Shown here: positions 45,801 through 55,717 of the stretch, in pieces
How the letters are laid out: the number at the start of each line of letters is the position of its first letter
Position numbering within the stretch: the stretch's first letter is position 1
Assembly (NCBI GenBank): GCA_910574455.1
Contig: CAJSYZ010000005.1
Location: 3,348,001 to 3,412,000, forward strand
Direction of reading: 5' to 3'
DNA length: 64,000 nt
Source: Trichaptum fuscoviolaceum
Taxonomy: Eukaryota; Basidiomycota; Agaricomycetes; Hymenochaetales; Trichaptaceae
Program-made: the position numbers and the translations under genes
Notes under the pieces: generated by a model
The model's input: the letters and a program-made list of their open reading frames with translations, nothing else
The model's database searches: none
Told to the model about the DNA's origin: nothing

Positions 45801-48800
45801 TCTACTGCGGTTCTAACAAACATTTGGTCCCTGCATGTCCGACTGCCCCGCCTCGTGCCACGATGCCCCGTCCTACGGTTCCCCGAATCCCGTCCTCGAC
45901 CAAGCGCACCCTTTCTGATGCTGATAGGCATTGAAGGCGAAAACTTGGGCTCTGCTTCTACTGTGGAACAAAGGGCCACTTGATTCGCGATTGCGCTGAA
46001 AGGCCTCCCGTGAAAAAAGCCGCTCCTCCCGCAAAGGTCGCACCCCGGAAGTCTAGCCCGAAACGCCAGTTTGCGACGATAGGTGTCCAAGCTACGTCCT
46101 CGGATTCTGCCCCGGAAACCCGCGCCCCCGCTGCCTCAGAACCGTCTCCCGCCATGTTGAGCCGCGTTGCACAAGTCATGACCCGAATGGTGCCCTACTG
46201 CACCCAGATAGTCCAAGACACGGATCCCGCGTTTAGCCAGTTCCTGCGTCACGAAGTTGAAAGCCTCTTACAGGGTTTGATACAAGTATGCATCTCTGAC
46301 CTGCAAACGATCCCGTCAACGTCTACTGCCGCCCCGGTCCCGACTGTCACGTCCCCCGCTCCAGACGCTTCAACCCCAGCTTCTCCCGCCGTGCCTCCAG
46401 TTCCCGCACCTGTTTCCCCGGTCTCTGAACCAGTTCCCGCTTCGATCCCGACCCCGCTCGACCCCGTTGTTCCCGAACGACTGCTTGGTGCTGCAGAAGC
46501 ACAAGCAAACGCGTCCCGAACTTTGGTAGATTTCCTGCACCGAAAATCCCGTCCAGCCCAGTCCCAGTCGATCCCGGAAGGGCCCCCGGAGGCCGCCCAG
46601 CCTGAAGTCTCGTCCTCGACCCCCGCTTCGTCCCCGACCATGGTCCTTGCGAAACCCGACCGCCTAGGCAAACTGACTGCCTCTCCCCAGCTCGGTGGGA
46701 AAGGCACGCCTCGACGAAAGCAAAGCCGCCCTTTGGCGCGAATTTTGGTCAAAACCCGGTAGATTCCCCCGCGAATTTTTTTCGGATTATGTTTAGTCCC
46801 GCGTTGGTAATAATGGTTTCTCGACGGAAATCCCGAAAGACTCTGCGCCTTGGTTATGATTATGGTTATTAAGTATTGGATAATTAGTACGGAAAGCTAA
46901 AGACTACTCTAATCCTTTGGTGCTCCGGAGTAGCACCTTTGGAGGGGGGTAATGTCGGGATCCCCCAGGACCCCAACATGTCTAAGGCAATCCCGAACAG
47001 AACCCGGTATGCTGAAACCCGAAATCGCGACCTTGGCTAGATCCCGAAAGGATCCCCCGCTCTCTGATCCCAGAAGAACCTCTGCTTCGCCATGCATTCT
47101 CCTGCTAAGAGTTCCGCCCCGCTACGACCTCCTCGCCCCTGCTTGTCCTCGCCCACGTCTCCTCGTCAGTCCCCCGCCTTGTCCCCGCGCCTCGATCCAT
47201 CCCTAGCCCGCCTCGTCGTTCCCCCGACTCTAGGATGATCCCCCGCTCCCGTCATGCTCTGTTCCCCGCTCCAGTGAACCCCGTACCTCGCCATAGTCCC
47301 GAAGTCACTCACCATAGCCACCGCCATAGCCATAGCCTGCCACAGCCATAGCCATAGCCATAGCTATCCCAGACCTCGTAGGTTCTCGACTATGCCCGGA
47401 TACCAGATCCCGGCCTCGCGTCCACAGTCATGAAGTGCAGTTAGGAGATTGATCCACTGCGTCCAAAGCCGACCTCTGTCTGGCCTTGAGTAAGCCAACA
47501 CAACAGCGGTCAAGGATTGCTGTCCCGCAATCCTGCCCGGTCACGAACCCTGCCCTGCGCTCGTCCTGCCACGGTGCCCTAGCTAACCCCTTTGACATCC
47601 TGTGCCTCTCGACCTGCCCTTGTTCGTCCACAGCCTGCCCCGCCAGGAATCCCGCCTTGCCGCGAACACTGTCAAGCGTCCCCTCTGACAATCCCGCAAC
47701 CCACGCTCGTTCACGGTTGGAGTCCTGTCAAGACTCCCCCACTCGTCCCGGTTGGAATCCCGCTCCTTTCCCCCGCATGATCCCAGTCGAAAACCCGCTC
47801 GTTTCCCGCCTCGCGTCCCGTCTCGAATCCCGGCGCAAATCCCCCGCAGGATTCCCGCCTTCGATCCCGCCGCGATTCCCATCGCAACCCCAGCTAAGTT
47901 CCCGCTCTGATTCCTGAAAGATTCCCGCTACGATTCCCGGTCGAACCCTGTCTCGATTCCCGGTCGAAACCCGAACTCGATTCCCGGTCAAACCCGAACT
48001 CGATTCCCAGTCGAAACCCGAACTCGAAACCCGGTTGAAACCCGAACCAGATTCCCTGCATGATCCCGTCGCGAATCGCGCGAGTTTCCCGTCGTCCAAG
48101 GGAAACTCCTTAGCTTCCCCGCTCCTCGATGCTAACCTCGTCTTGAGATAGCCCCAGGTGATTGGCCTGGCCACGCACGTGCCAGCCAACTAGTCTCGTT
48201 GGTAGCGTCCTGCCCCGGCCCGCAGACCACATTCCCGCCACCCCGTGTGCGGGATTGATCTCATTGTCCGCAAGGACTCGAACCCCGTCCTTAGTCGCCC
48301 TGCCCCGCGCGCGCCCTCGCGATTAGGCTTTGTTACGACATCGAAGCACCGGCTTCTTCGAAGTTGGTCCCTGTCGATCTCCCGCGACCCTGATCCACGC
48401 CAGAAGTTGCCTGCAACTTATCCCAAGACGATGTATGCATTACATCCGCCCCCCACGTTCGTTACCCCGCTGCCTGTGCGCCAGCTTGATACCTCGCGCA
48501 CAATTACATTCCTTTAGTTCTCTTTGTTTCACTTGACCATGCTTCACGCTCGTTCCCTTAGATCTTGCCCAGATGTTCCCGCACCGAATCCCGAATCCCG
48601 GATTCACGTCACTATATGCGCGGCCTTTGCCCGCAAGATTGTGTAACTAGTTAGTTGCGCGTTTGTGCATGCCCGTTCCCTGTAGATTCTGCCCAGTAGA
48701 TAAATACCTGTCGCCACCGTAAGGAGCACTCACTTTTGTCCTCTTGTCGAGTGCTTCCTTAGGTGTGTTTCTGTCTTGTCTCTAGTGTAGTTTTACAATG

Positions 48801-50277
48801 CTGACTTGTCGAGTGCTTCCTTAGGGAACCTCCTCCTGATAACAGAAGTGTTGCCTTGAGATCCCGGTTATCCTGAGCTCTCTGCTCCTGTCCTGAGCAC
48901 GCCTGCTCTCTGGCTCTCTTGTCTCTGTCTTGTCCCGGATCCCGCTCTGCGAATCCCGCTCTGAGTCCTGCCCAGAATCCCGCTCTGAGATTCCCGCCAG
49001 AATCCCGCTCTGCGATTCCCGCCAAAGTCCCGAACGATTCCCGCTCTGCGATCCCTGCACGAATCCAGATTCCCGCACGAATCCAGATTCCCGCGCGAAT
49101 CCAGATTCCCGCCAGAATCCCGCTTGGCATTTCCCCGCGTCTCGACTCTGTCTCCCCGCGCCTCGACTCTGCCTTCCCCGCCTCGACTCTGACTCCGTCC
49201 CGTCCTCGCCTTGAGCCCCCTTGCGTCTCGCCCCCGTAGCCCTGCTCCCCGCGCGACTCCGTTGGCGTTGTAGCGTCCTTAACGGTTCCCCTTCGCCTTC
49301 TCCGCTGCCGTGCGCTCTCCCAGGCCTTGCCCCGGAAGCCGCTAACGCGCCCCGGCCCCCAGGTTCCCCCCAGGTCGTAACAATCTGTACACTGACTTGT
49401 TGCTAGATACACAAGAAACTGCAAACGTTTCTTGATCTTCTCGGGGTACCACCAACACCTCTCTCCGAATTACATCAATATAGGCTCCATAATATAGTTC
49501 CGATACAGTGTCGCACGGGCTTGGATGTGGACAATGCAGTGACTGCAATATATGCATCATTGCCACAGGTACCAGCTAGTAGATTTGTCTCGATCAACAT
49601 CGAGTGGGCAAGTGGCGGAGAAGGGCCCAATCATCGCGTGGACCTCATCCAACTCGCAGTTCAACACCACATTTATCTAGTCAGGACGCATACTCTTACT
49701 GACCTTCCCCCTACGTTGGCGCAACTCCTTGGGGATGGTACAGTCATGAAAATTTCCGCAGGAATCAACGGTATGAATAACTTATCTTTTCTCCTGCGAG
49801 GTGGCCTAACAGAAGAAATGGCAGGTGACGCAGTGCGTATAAAGCGCAAGTTTCGCACCTCTGTGCGCTCCTGTGTCGATCTGACAGATTGGGCACGCGT
49901 TGTCTACCCGGAAGTCTGGCCCAAAAACCCGACCTGGTCCCAACTGCTCTTAAACCCTCGTCTCTGGTTCCAGCATCCGACTCCGACTGTCAAGCTCGAA
50001 AAAATAGTGGGAGAAGTATTGAGGCTGAACGTCAAGAAGAGTAGTGAGGTCACAATGAGTGACTGGGCAGCTGACGAGCTATCAGCGGCACAAAAAGAGT
50101 GTAAGTTATCATTCTGTTGTTCAAGATCAACCATCTTCAAGTTCTCACTTGCATGATCTGCTGTACTGGAATACTAGAGCAGCTATTGACGTTCACAGCA
50201 CGTTTGCTGTAGCTTTGGCCCTGAGCCAAAGCCACTCACCCTTACCGGATAAGTACATCAAGAACTTCGAGGCTTGA
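42896..50277 (+). CDS. 3'-5' exonuclease-like (RNase D/WRN-type fold) protein, intron 1 hosting a retroelement
   Basis: Exon 1 (42896-43018, 41 codons) starts MFSNLRTILLILLSLDY, a hydrophobic lead. Removing the retroelement and one target duplication leaves a 47-bp intron, 43019-43046 joined to 49388-49406, with a CACTGAC branch-like site and a CTAG end. Exon 2 (from 49407, phase 0) reads IHKKLQTFLDLLGVPPTPL, then LPQVPASRFVSINIEW, VDLIQLAVQHHIYLVR, TLAQLLGDGTVMKISAG, SVRSCVDLTDWARVV and KLEKIVGEVLRLNV. A further intron near 50100-50175 leads to AAIDVHSTFAVALAL and the stop at 50275-50277. The order matches the 3'-5' exonuclease domain of RNase D/Werner-type proteins. The first Asp of the DxE motif is Asn here (49596-49598) and the second motif reads GINGMNNL without the usual Asp, so nuclease activity is doubtful. 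Confidence 0.68.
43047..45474 (+). repeat. 5' LTR (2428 bp)
   Basis: C-rich, built largely of degenerate repeats of ATTCCCG and CGATTCCCGGTCGAAACCCG. It also contains a hexamer run CCATAG (about 43407-43460) and three copies of a GAATCCAGATTCCCGC unit (about 45150-45205). A possible TATA-like GATAAATACC lies at 44791. The phrase CTTGTCGAGTGCTTCCTTAG occurs twice (about 44836 and 44897). All long frames here are by-products of the repeats and are not annotated as genes. Confidence 0.92.
45578..46762 (+). pseudogene. Gag-like protein with two CCHC zinc knuckles (one nonsense codon)
   Basis: Single ORF of the retroelement, 395 codons, in one frame from ATG 45578 to TAG at 46762, interrupted by TGA at 45932-45934 where CGA (Arg) would fit. 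Two CCHC knuckles (C-x2-C-x4-H-x4-C) lie on either side of the stop: CFYCGSNKHLVPAC and CFYCGTKGHLIRDC. Each is preceded by RKL(R/G)L, suggesting a duplicated unit. A region with LRHEVESLLQGLIQVC and a long Pro/Ala/Ser-rich tail ending PLARILVKTR follow. A capsid domain was not recognised, and the knuckles are in the first half rather than at the C-terminus as in usual Gag. It is probably an RNA-binding remnant of Gag. Confidence 0.75.
46941..46952 (+). promoter_or_regulatory. polypurine tract (plus-strand primer site)
   Basis: GGAGGGGGGTAA directly before the TG of the 3' LTR. This is the expected place and composition for the plus-strand priming site of a Ty3/gypsy-type element. Confidence 0.85.
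46953..49382 (+). repeat. 3' LTR (2430 bp)
   Basis: Near-identical partner of the 5' LTR. The substitutions seen between them are all C/T or G/A changes at CpG positions, plus two one-base insertions (near 48094 and 48315). Confidence 0.92.
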
Positions 50278-51819
50278 TCTAGTAGGCTGAGGCCCACCAG
50301 TAGCAGGTTTGACCAAATGTGCTTGAGTTATCGAGTAAATTGTTGTGCGCATGCTCTTGTCTTTCAAAGTTGCCAGGAGATTCATGATTAAAATTTATTA
50401 TTGAATTGCCTTTTTTTCCCGAATGATCACCGTAGTCTGAGGTATCAAAGTGGTTTGGAAGATGTCGCCAATGGTGTCTGTCTGCTGTTCGGATTGCTTG
50501 CCATGATGATGCTTCCAGTGGAGCTTTAAATCTAAAATTGGAACTTGAAGAGTTCAAGTTCAAGTTGCCACCGTGACTCGGACTGCACTTGCACTTGAAC
50601 TTGAACTTGAACTTTTTACCACTGCGTCCCCTCAACGACACAGTGTACGTTCTCCAGTCTTGTTATGAGCACTTCTCCGCCATCCCCCACCCATTCCATA
50701 AGACCACTTATTGGCCTGAACAAGTTATGTTTTATCCTACCCTCAAGCTTGTATTGAACTCCCTAGACTTCAACATTTCCGAATGAACCAAAAAACGATA
50801 GTGTACGTCTGAGAACGTGCTTCTTGCTTGATCTTATCACTCACATTTGTCTTTAGTACCTGGAGAGGAGAAGGTGGGCGGCCTTGTTATAGTGAGAGGA
50901 GCTCCGACGTGCACGCTGAAGCGAGCATCTTCTACCTTTCAAACGACACCCGCTGAGGATAGGCCGATACATGTTGCATCACCAACTGTTGTGATCTTCA
51001 TCAAAAATTAGTAACAATCCTTCGTCTTCAACTAGAGTCGACACCGCCTTATAGGAAAGGAAGGGCAAGGGCCGTCCGCTGACGATTGAAGAGGTGGCAG
51101 AGGACGCTATTGATGAGGGGGCAGATGAACTACACGACCGATCCCGCGCCAGCCTTGCGCATGTGTCCTTGGATGCCCCTCGCTTCACATATCAGTTTCC
51201 TGCGCCGAAACCGCCATTGCAACGTAGTAAATCTCGCGTCCGTCAATTGCAGGCTGACGGCCCCGGCCCCGGCCTCGGAACACCACCTCATACCGTCTTG
51301 CGAGACACCTTCATACCTCTAGTTGAATGTGATACACCTCCGATAGTGAAAAACGCGATGACGCGAGGCGAACATCTTTCCATGAAACAGCTGCCAGCAT
51401 CTCCCGGCCAATCTCTAGCAAGTCGCCGGAAGGTAGCGTGAACCTAGGCGCTACATCTAGTTCACAAGCATCGGACTACGGTGGCGAACATCTATGAGGG
51501 CATGCGAGGGAAGAGAATAAGCGCAACCTTTGAAGCCTCTGGAACTATAAGTACGGACTTCTCTTCTTGCTATTATATTACTAGGCTTATACTGGTTTAT
51601 TCATCAGCGAAACCACATGCGTCTATTTCGGATACTTTGCTCTTCAAACATATCATATCAACACAGATCTAACCGAAGCTAAATGTGTTAGACAATTATT
51701 GATCTGGACAACTTCGCGGGCGATGGAGCTCGAGACTGTGACTACTAGTACAGCAAATGGGCGGTCAACCTATGCTGCGCTTTTGTCTTGGAGAGAATTG
51801 TCTCACTTTTCTTTGACGC
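50278..51819. other. region without a recognised gene
   Basis: Contains TTCAAGTTCAAGTTG and CTTGAACTTGAAC words near 50540-50615. A frame at 51094-51441 (AEDAIDEGADELHDRSR, then APRFTYQFPAPKPPL) has plausible coding character but no known domain and no clear start. Possibly the 3' part of a decayed gene. Confidence 0.35.
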
Positions 51820-53316
51820 AGGTGAACTTTCAAGTGCGTACCATTGTTGTCGCGACTACGACCGTCGCTCGTGGCGACTTGACGCAGGAGATCGTGGGCG
51901 TGTCTGTTCAGGGTGATATTCTGGACTTGGCCATCAATGGCATGGTTGACCAGTTGGCTCTCTTCACTGCGGGGGTGACCAAAGTCGCGCGGGAAGTCAG
52001 AACGAAAAAACTCGGTGTTCAAGCTGAAATCGAGAATGTTCATGTCACAGCAAAAAATCACGTATGTTTATTTCACTAGCATTCCGCTGAATTGTGTAGT
52101 GTGGTTTTTACTGAACGCACTCCGAATAGAATGGCTGTTGACACCATGGCCGGAAACTTGACGACCGAAGTGCGTGGTTTCGCGCAGATCAGTACTGCAG
52201 CTACTAGTATAAACGGCGACTTCACGTGTTTCATCACCGTCAAAGGCTCAGGCGAGATGGAATCCTTTGAGACTCATCAAATCAATTAAATTGTGCACTA
52301 CTTGCGCGAGTCGATTTAGAAGAACGCCGCCGCTCGTGAAGCTGCCGAACTTGCCAGTCGCTCCAAGTTGGAGTTCTTGGCGAACACGTCTCATGAGATT
52401 CGACCCCTATGAACGGTATCATTGGCATGAAAGAGTTTACGCTGGATAGCAATTTGAATAAGAGTCAGCGCGAGAGTCTTCTGCTGGTGCATAGTTTGGC
52501 TCGGAGTCTGCTATTGATTAATGTCGATATTTTGGATATCTCAAAGAGTAAGCTAATCCGCCGCCGATGCTTCCAAATTCAGTTGCTAATATTTCGATTA
52601 ATTACTACGTTCGAAGCAGGCAGGATGACGATAGAGCAAGTTTGGTATTCACTGAGACACACGGTTTTCGGAAACCTCAAGACTCTTGTTGTACGACCAT
52701 CGCAAAACAACCTCGACCTCACATATGATGTTTACCCAGACATTCCTGATCAGCTCATCGGTGACTCGCTGCATCTGCGCCAGGTCATTACGAACATTGT
52801 CGGCAACACTATCAAGTTCACCTCGAGCAAGGTCGTGTGGAACGGACATGCTGCGCTGTCGTGCCGTCTGGTTGGCATCAAGGACTCGATGGTGAAGGTA
52901 GAGTTCTGTCTCACGGATACGGTATCGGTATTACGAAAGGTACAGTGAACTTGATCTGTGGTACGTTCGTGCGAGGGGATGGATCAACCACTCGAGTGAG
53001 CTCTTCTCGAATAGTCATTTGTTCCGGCCTGTAGTGGTCTTACTTTCTTAAATCTAGGACTACGGTGGTGCTGTCCTTGGTCAATCAGTATCGAAGTGAG
53101 TTGTGTCGCTGATGAATAAGACGATGTGAGTTGAGAGCGAGCTGGGCAAGGGAAGTTCACGACCACCTCCTAAATCAGCCAGTTGTCCACCGAGAACGTA
53201 CTTTCGATGATCCAGGCATTCGCGAAGCAGAAAATCCGGCTTGCCAATACGCTGGACGACCGAACAGGTGTAGTGATGTGTATCACAGAGCTTATTCTGA
53301 AGCCTTACGACGTGAG
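51820..53316 (+). pseudogene. group III (HAMP-repeat) hybrid histidine kinase, left fragment
   Basis: Degenerate but clear homology to the osmosensing Nik1/Tco1-type hybrid kinases. A HAMP repeat (VRTIVVATTTVARGDLTQEI, INGMVDQLALF, VTKVAREV, KLGVQAEIENV) is followed by a second HAMP region ([16 protein letters not shown]). The H-box region has REAAELASRSKLEFLANTSH then EIR with one base missing before PMNGIIGM (near 52404). The ATPase region shows RMTIEQVWYSLRHTVFG, LDLTYDVYPDIPDQLIGDSL, RQVITNIVGNTIKFT, and a decayed G-box DYGGAVLGQSVSK. Stops TAA (52287-52289) and TAG (52317-52319) stand where CAA and CAG are expected. The N-terminal HAMP repeats are missing. The fragment ends in DDRTGVVMCITELILKPYDV at the solo LTR and continues at 62461. 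Confidence 0.85.
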
Positions 53317-53454
53317 TGTTACGACCTGGGGGGAACCTGGGGGCCGGGGCGCGTTAGCGGCTTCCGGGGCAAGGCCTGGGAGAGCGCGCAGCAGCGGAGA
53401 TGGCGAAGGGGAACCGTTAAGGACGCTACAACGCCAACGGAGTCGTGCGCACCA

Positions 53455-53522
53455 GTACCAACTAATAATCTTATAGATATGCGATAATTATCGCAACCCG
53501 TTTCTAAAGTTATCGCGATAAC
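53455..53522 (+). repeat. left terminal inverted repeat of the DNA transposon
   Basis: Pairs with 59981-60048 on the other strand. Two internal palindromes are centred near 53487 and 53516. Confidence 0.85.
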
Positions 53523-53749
53523 TTCGGCAGGTCTTCGGCAGCTCGTTCTGCCTTTCAGCTCTGCCTGGGCCGCGCGTGCCGACGCAGCCTTGTCAGGGCG
53601 TCGCCCGGCAGCACAGCTGGGCCCTCGATTCATTTGAAATAAGTATTAATTTAATTTAAAGAGCCTGGACTACAGTCCAGGCCTAACTACAATTTCAAAT
53701 AAATTCTTTAAATACAAAAAACACGCGCTGGGGCAGTACGCGTGCTGGC

Positions 53750-54140
53750 CTAGCTTGCGCGCACACGCGCGGGGAGCGCGCTCCATCCCCGCCACTCCAG
53801 GTGCGTAACCGTGTGTGGCGCGCGGGGCCCGCTGTCCTTTGGCAAGCCCCAGGGAGCAAAACCAGAGGCATACGAGCGCCCCGCATGCCAGAGAACGAAG
53901 CTCGGCGCGCGGGGCCCTTGCTTCTCGCTCCCGGACGCGCTGCCACTGGCTGTCTCTGTGGCGATCGGTTCGAAGTCGGCGGCCTCCTCGTGCTTGGTGG
54001 GCGTGCTCGGCTCGGTTTTGTTTGCAATGAGGTTGAGGAAGGTGGGCTGCTGGAGGATAGGCAAACATAGCTCGGTGATTCGAGTGCGGGGTGTATGGTC
54101 GACACCGTCGTGGCCTTCATCGCTGTCGAGTGGCTACGAG
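53750..54140 (-). other. coding-like stretch inside the DNA transposon
   Basis: Minus-strand frame reading RITELCLPILQQPTFLNLIA, then PSTPTKHEEAADFEPIATET and a Ser/Gly-rich run. The composition is coding-like and the GC content is much higher than the AT-rich core of the element. No family recognised. It may be another captured exon. Confidence 0.35.
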
Positions 54141-54335
54141 GCAAGTGCAGCGGAAGCGCACAAGGTGCACATGAAGAAGGCGAGAAAAGGAGGGGATGTG
54201 AGAGCTCGCAAGCGTCTATCACGCACGACTCAATGGATTATCGCGCAACTGCGGTGAAAAGTATGCCACTGTCAGTCAAATCTGATGTGCTACTCACCTT
54301 CGCAAAATACAACCTAGAGATAAATGGAATGAAGC

Positions 54336-54581
54336 ACCGCCAGGGAATGCACCGCCCGCACCGCAGAAGAACTTCTGCATGAAGGAGTTTGCAACACTCT
54401 CCAGGTCCTTCTCCTCATACTCCTGCTTCGATGCTTCATGCGAGGCGTCGAGCCATGAAATCGTCTCGTTGACGGTAGCCTCTAGCATGACCGGGTCCTC
54501 GGACTCGAACTTGTCCTGGAGCTTCTTGTCGTCCAGAGAGTTAACGAGGTTGTAGGAGTAGGACTCGTCGCCCAAGGCCTC
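54336..54581 (-). pseudogene. captured Hsp70 C-terminal fragment
   Basis: Minus-strand frame with ALGDESYSYNLVNSLDDKKL, then QDKFESEDPVMLEATVNETI, SWLDASHEASKQEYEEKDLE and SVANSFMQKFFCGAGGAFPG. This is the lid and C-terminal tail of a cytosolic Hsp70: the NETISWLD motif, the EYE-K-LE-VAN-x-MQK pattern and the Gly-rich tail are diagnostic. The ATPase and substrate-binding parts are absent, and a short deletion is implied in the KQKEL segment. It sits near the left end of the DNA transposon, so it was most likely captured by that element. Confidence 0.85.
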
Positions 54582-54799
54582 GAAAGCTGCGCTTGCGAGC
54601 ATACAGCTCGCGCCCGAGAGGCGAGAGGCTGTGGAAGCAGAAGCAAGACGGCGTTTGCGCGCAGCAAACGCCTTCTTGCCCGTCGTCCATAGCTTGAGAG
54701 CTTGAAGAAGTGTGAAGAAAGAGAGCAAGACGACGTTCGTGATGCGTGCAGATAGCGCGCCACGACCCTGAGAAACGCGTGAAATTACCATATATGGTA

Positions 54800-55717
54800 T
54801 GTCTCTAAAGTTTTCACTGCTTCAAACATATCAATAACATACATATTCAATTTAATGTATGCATGTTGAGCTCAGGCACAAGCCTTTATTAGCTTTAGCA
54901 CATAATATTGTCTGAACACAAAAAAGACAGAGGTTACAGGGTGTGTTACAAATAGTACACATCAAAGACTACACTAGAAATGCATGATCAATGCATATTT
55001 GTACCAATTGTTTGATTTCTCTAATAGTGTAAATTGCTTGAATCACTTTAGTAATTTACGAACGCACTCTATGAGCCGTTAAAAATCTCTCATAAAAGGA
55101 TTATATTTAAATATCGGCTCTAAGAGGCTATAAAAATGAAACAATCCCGAAACGTGGCCCTTTTGTGCACTTTTGGGCCGAATTTCAACATTCGCAGCTA
55201 ATTACACTATATTAATGACGATCAGAAAATATATCTATGCTACATAGCTATACTAGACATGCTAATGAATCAAAATCAGGCATTAGAATGAAAGTTATAA
55301 GAAAAACACTTGTGAAGTGCACAAATGTATCCATGAGTCGAACACATTTGCACAAGTTTCACTCGAAGTGATGCATTCGAAGCACCACTTTCGAGTTCAA
55401 CCACTTCCTCTATACCTATCACCATGATTCTTTTTTATACTTCTTTGGATTGGTCAGGACTTCTATTTGACATGAAATGGAATTCTCAGATGCACTCAAA
55501 AATATACAAATGAATAAATACTGCTGGAACAGCACTTTTTATCGCTGTTTTACTTATTACACAACCGCAAAGTACATGAATGCTATTAGAATAAATATGA
55601 TAATTTACAACCGGCCTATCGAGTCTGCATAGACTAGTGTGCCTGACGCCAGTCCTGCCAGCTAAAATGAAGCTTCAAGTGTGAGCAATGCTCACTAGCT
55701 GTACTACAGAGTGATGT
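54800..55717. other. AT-rich non-coding part of the DNA transposon
   Basis: AT-rich sequence with no frames of interest, joining the captured exons to the inverted repeat. Near 55640-55690 it shares a weak inverted match with 58455-58490 (GCTTCATTT, GCTGG and TGACGCC pieces), suggesting the palindrome was once longer. Confidence 0.5.

Larger units (their letters stand above)
43042..49387 (+). mobile_element. LTR retroelement with giant LTRs and a single zinc-knuckle ORF
   Basis: Element 43047-49382 (6336 bp), bounded by 5-bp target duplications ATCTG (43042-43046 and 49383-49387). LTRs are 43047-45474 (2428 bp) and 46953-49382 (2430 bp), each starting TGTCGGGATC and ending GGTCGTAACA. The internal part is only 1478 bp. 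The purine tract GGAGGGGGGTAA (46941-46952) touches the 3' LTR, as in Ty3/gypsy-type elements. There is no protease, reverse transcriptase, RNase H or integrase. The two LTRs differ by nine substitutions and two single-base indels by eye, so the insertion is recent. Movement would need enzymes from another element. Confidence 0.93.

Noticed and set aside
48759..49424. Long minus-strand frame with repeated AGIWIRAGIW segments, and similar frames in every LTR
   Set aside because: Produced by the GAATCCAGATTCCCG repeats of the LTR; the frame crosses the LTR border into unrelated flank, so it is not a gene.
53670..54257. Plus-strand GC-rich frames with MARGARCPLAS-type reading
   Set aside because: The minus-strand frame through the same DNA has more coding-like composition; the plus frames are probably shadows.
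54294..54791. Full 165-residue minus frame as a real small protein
   Set aside because: Only the Hsp70-derived part (54336-54581) is recognisable; the N-terminal extension looks like non-coding read-through.
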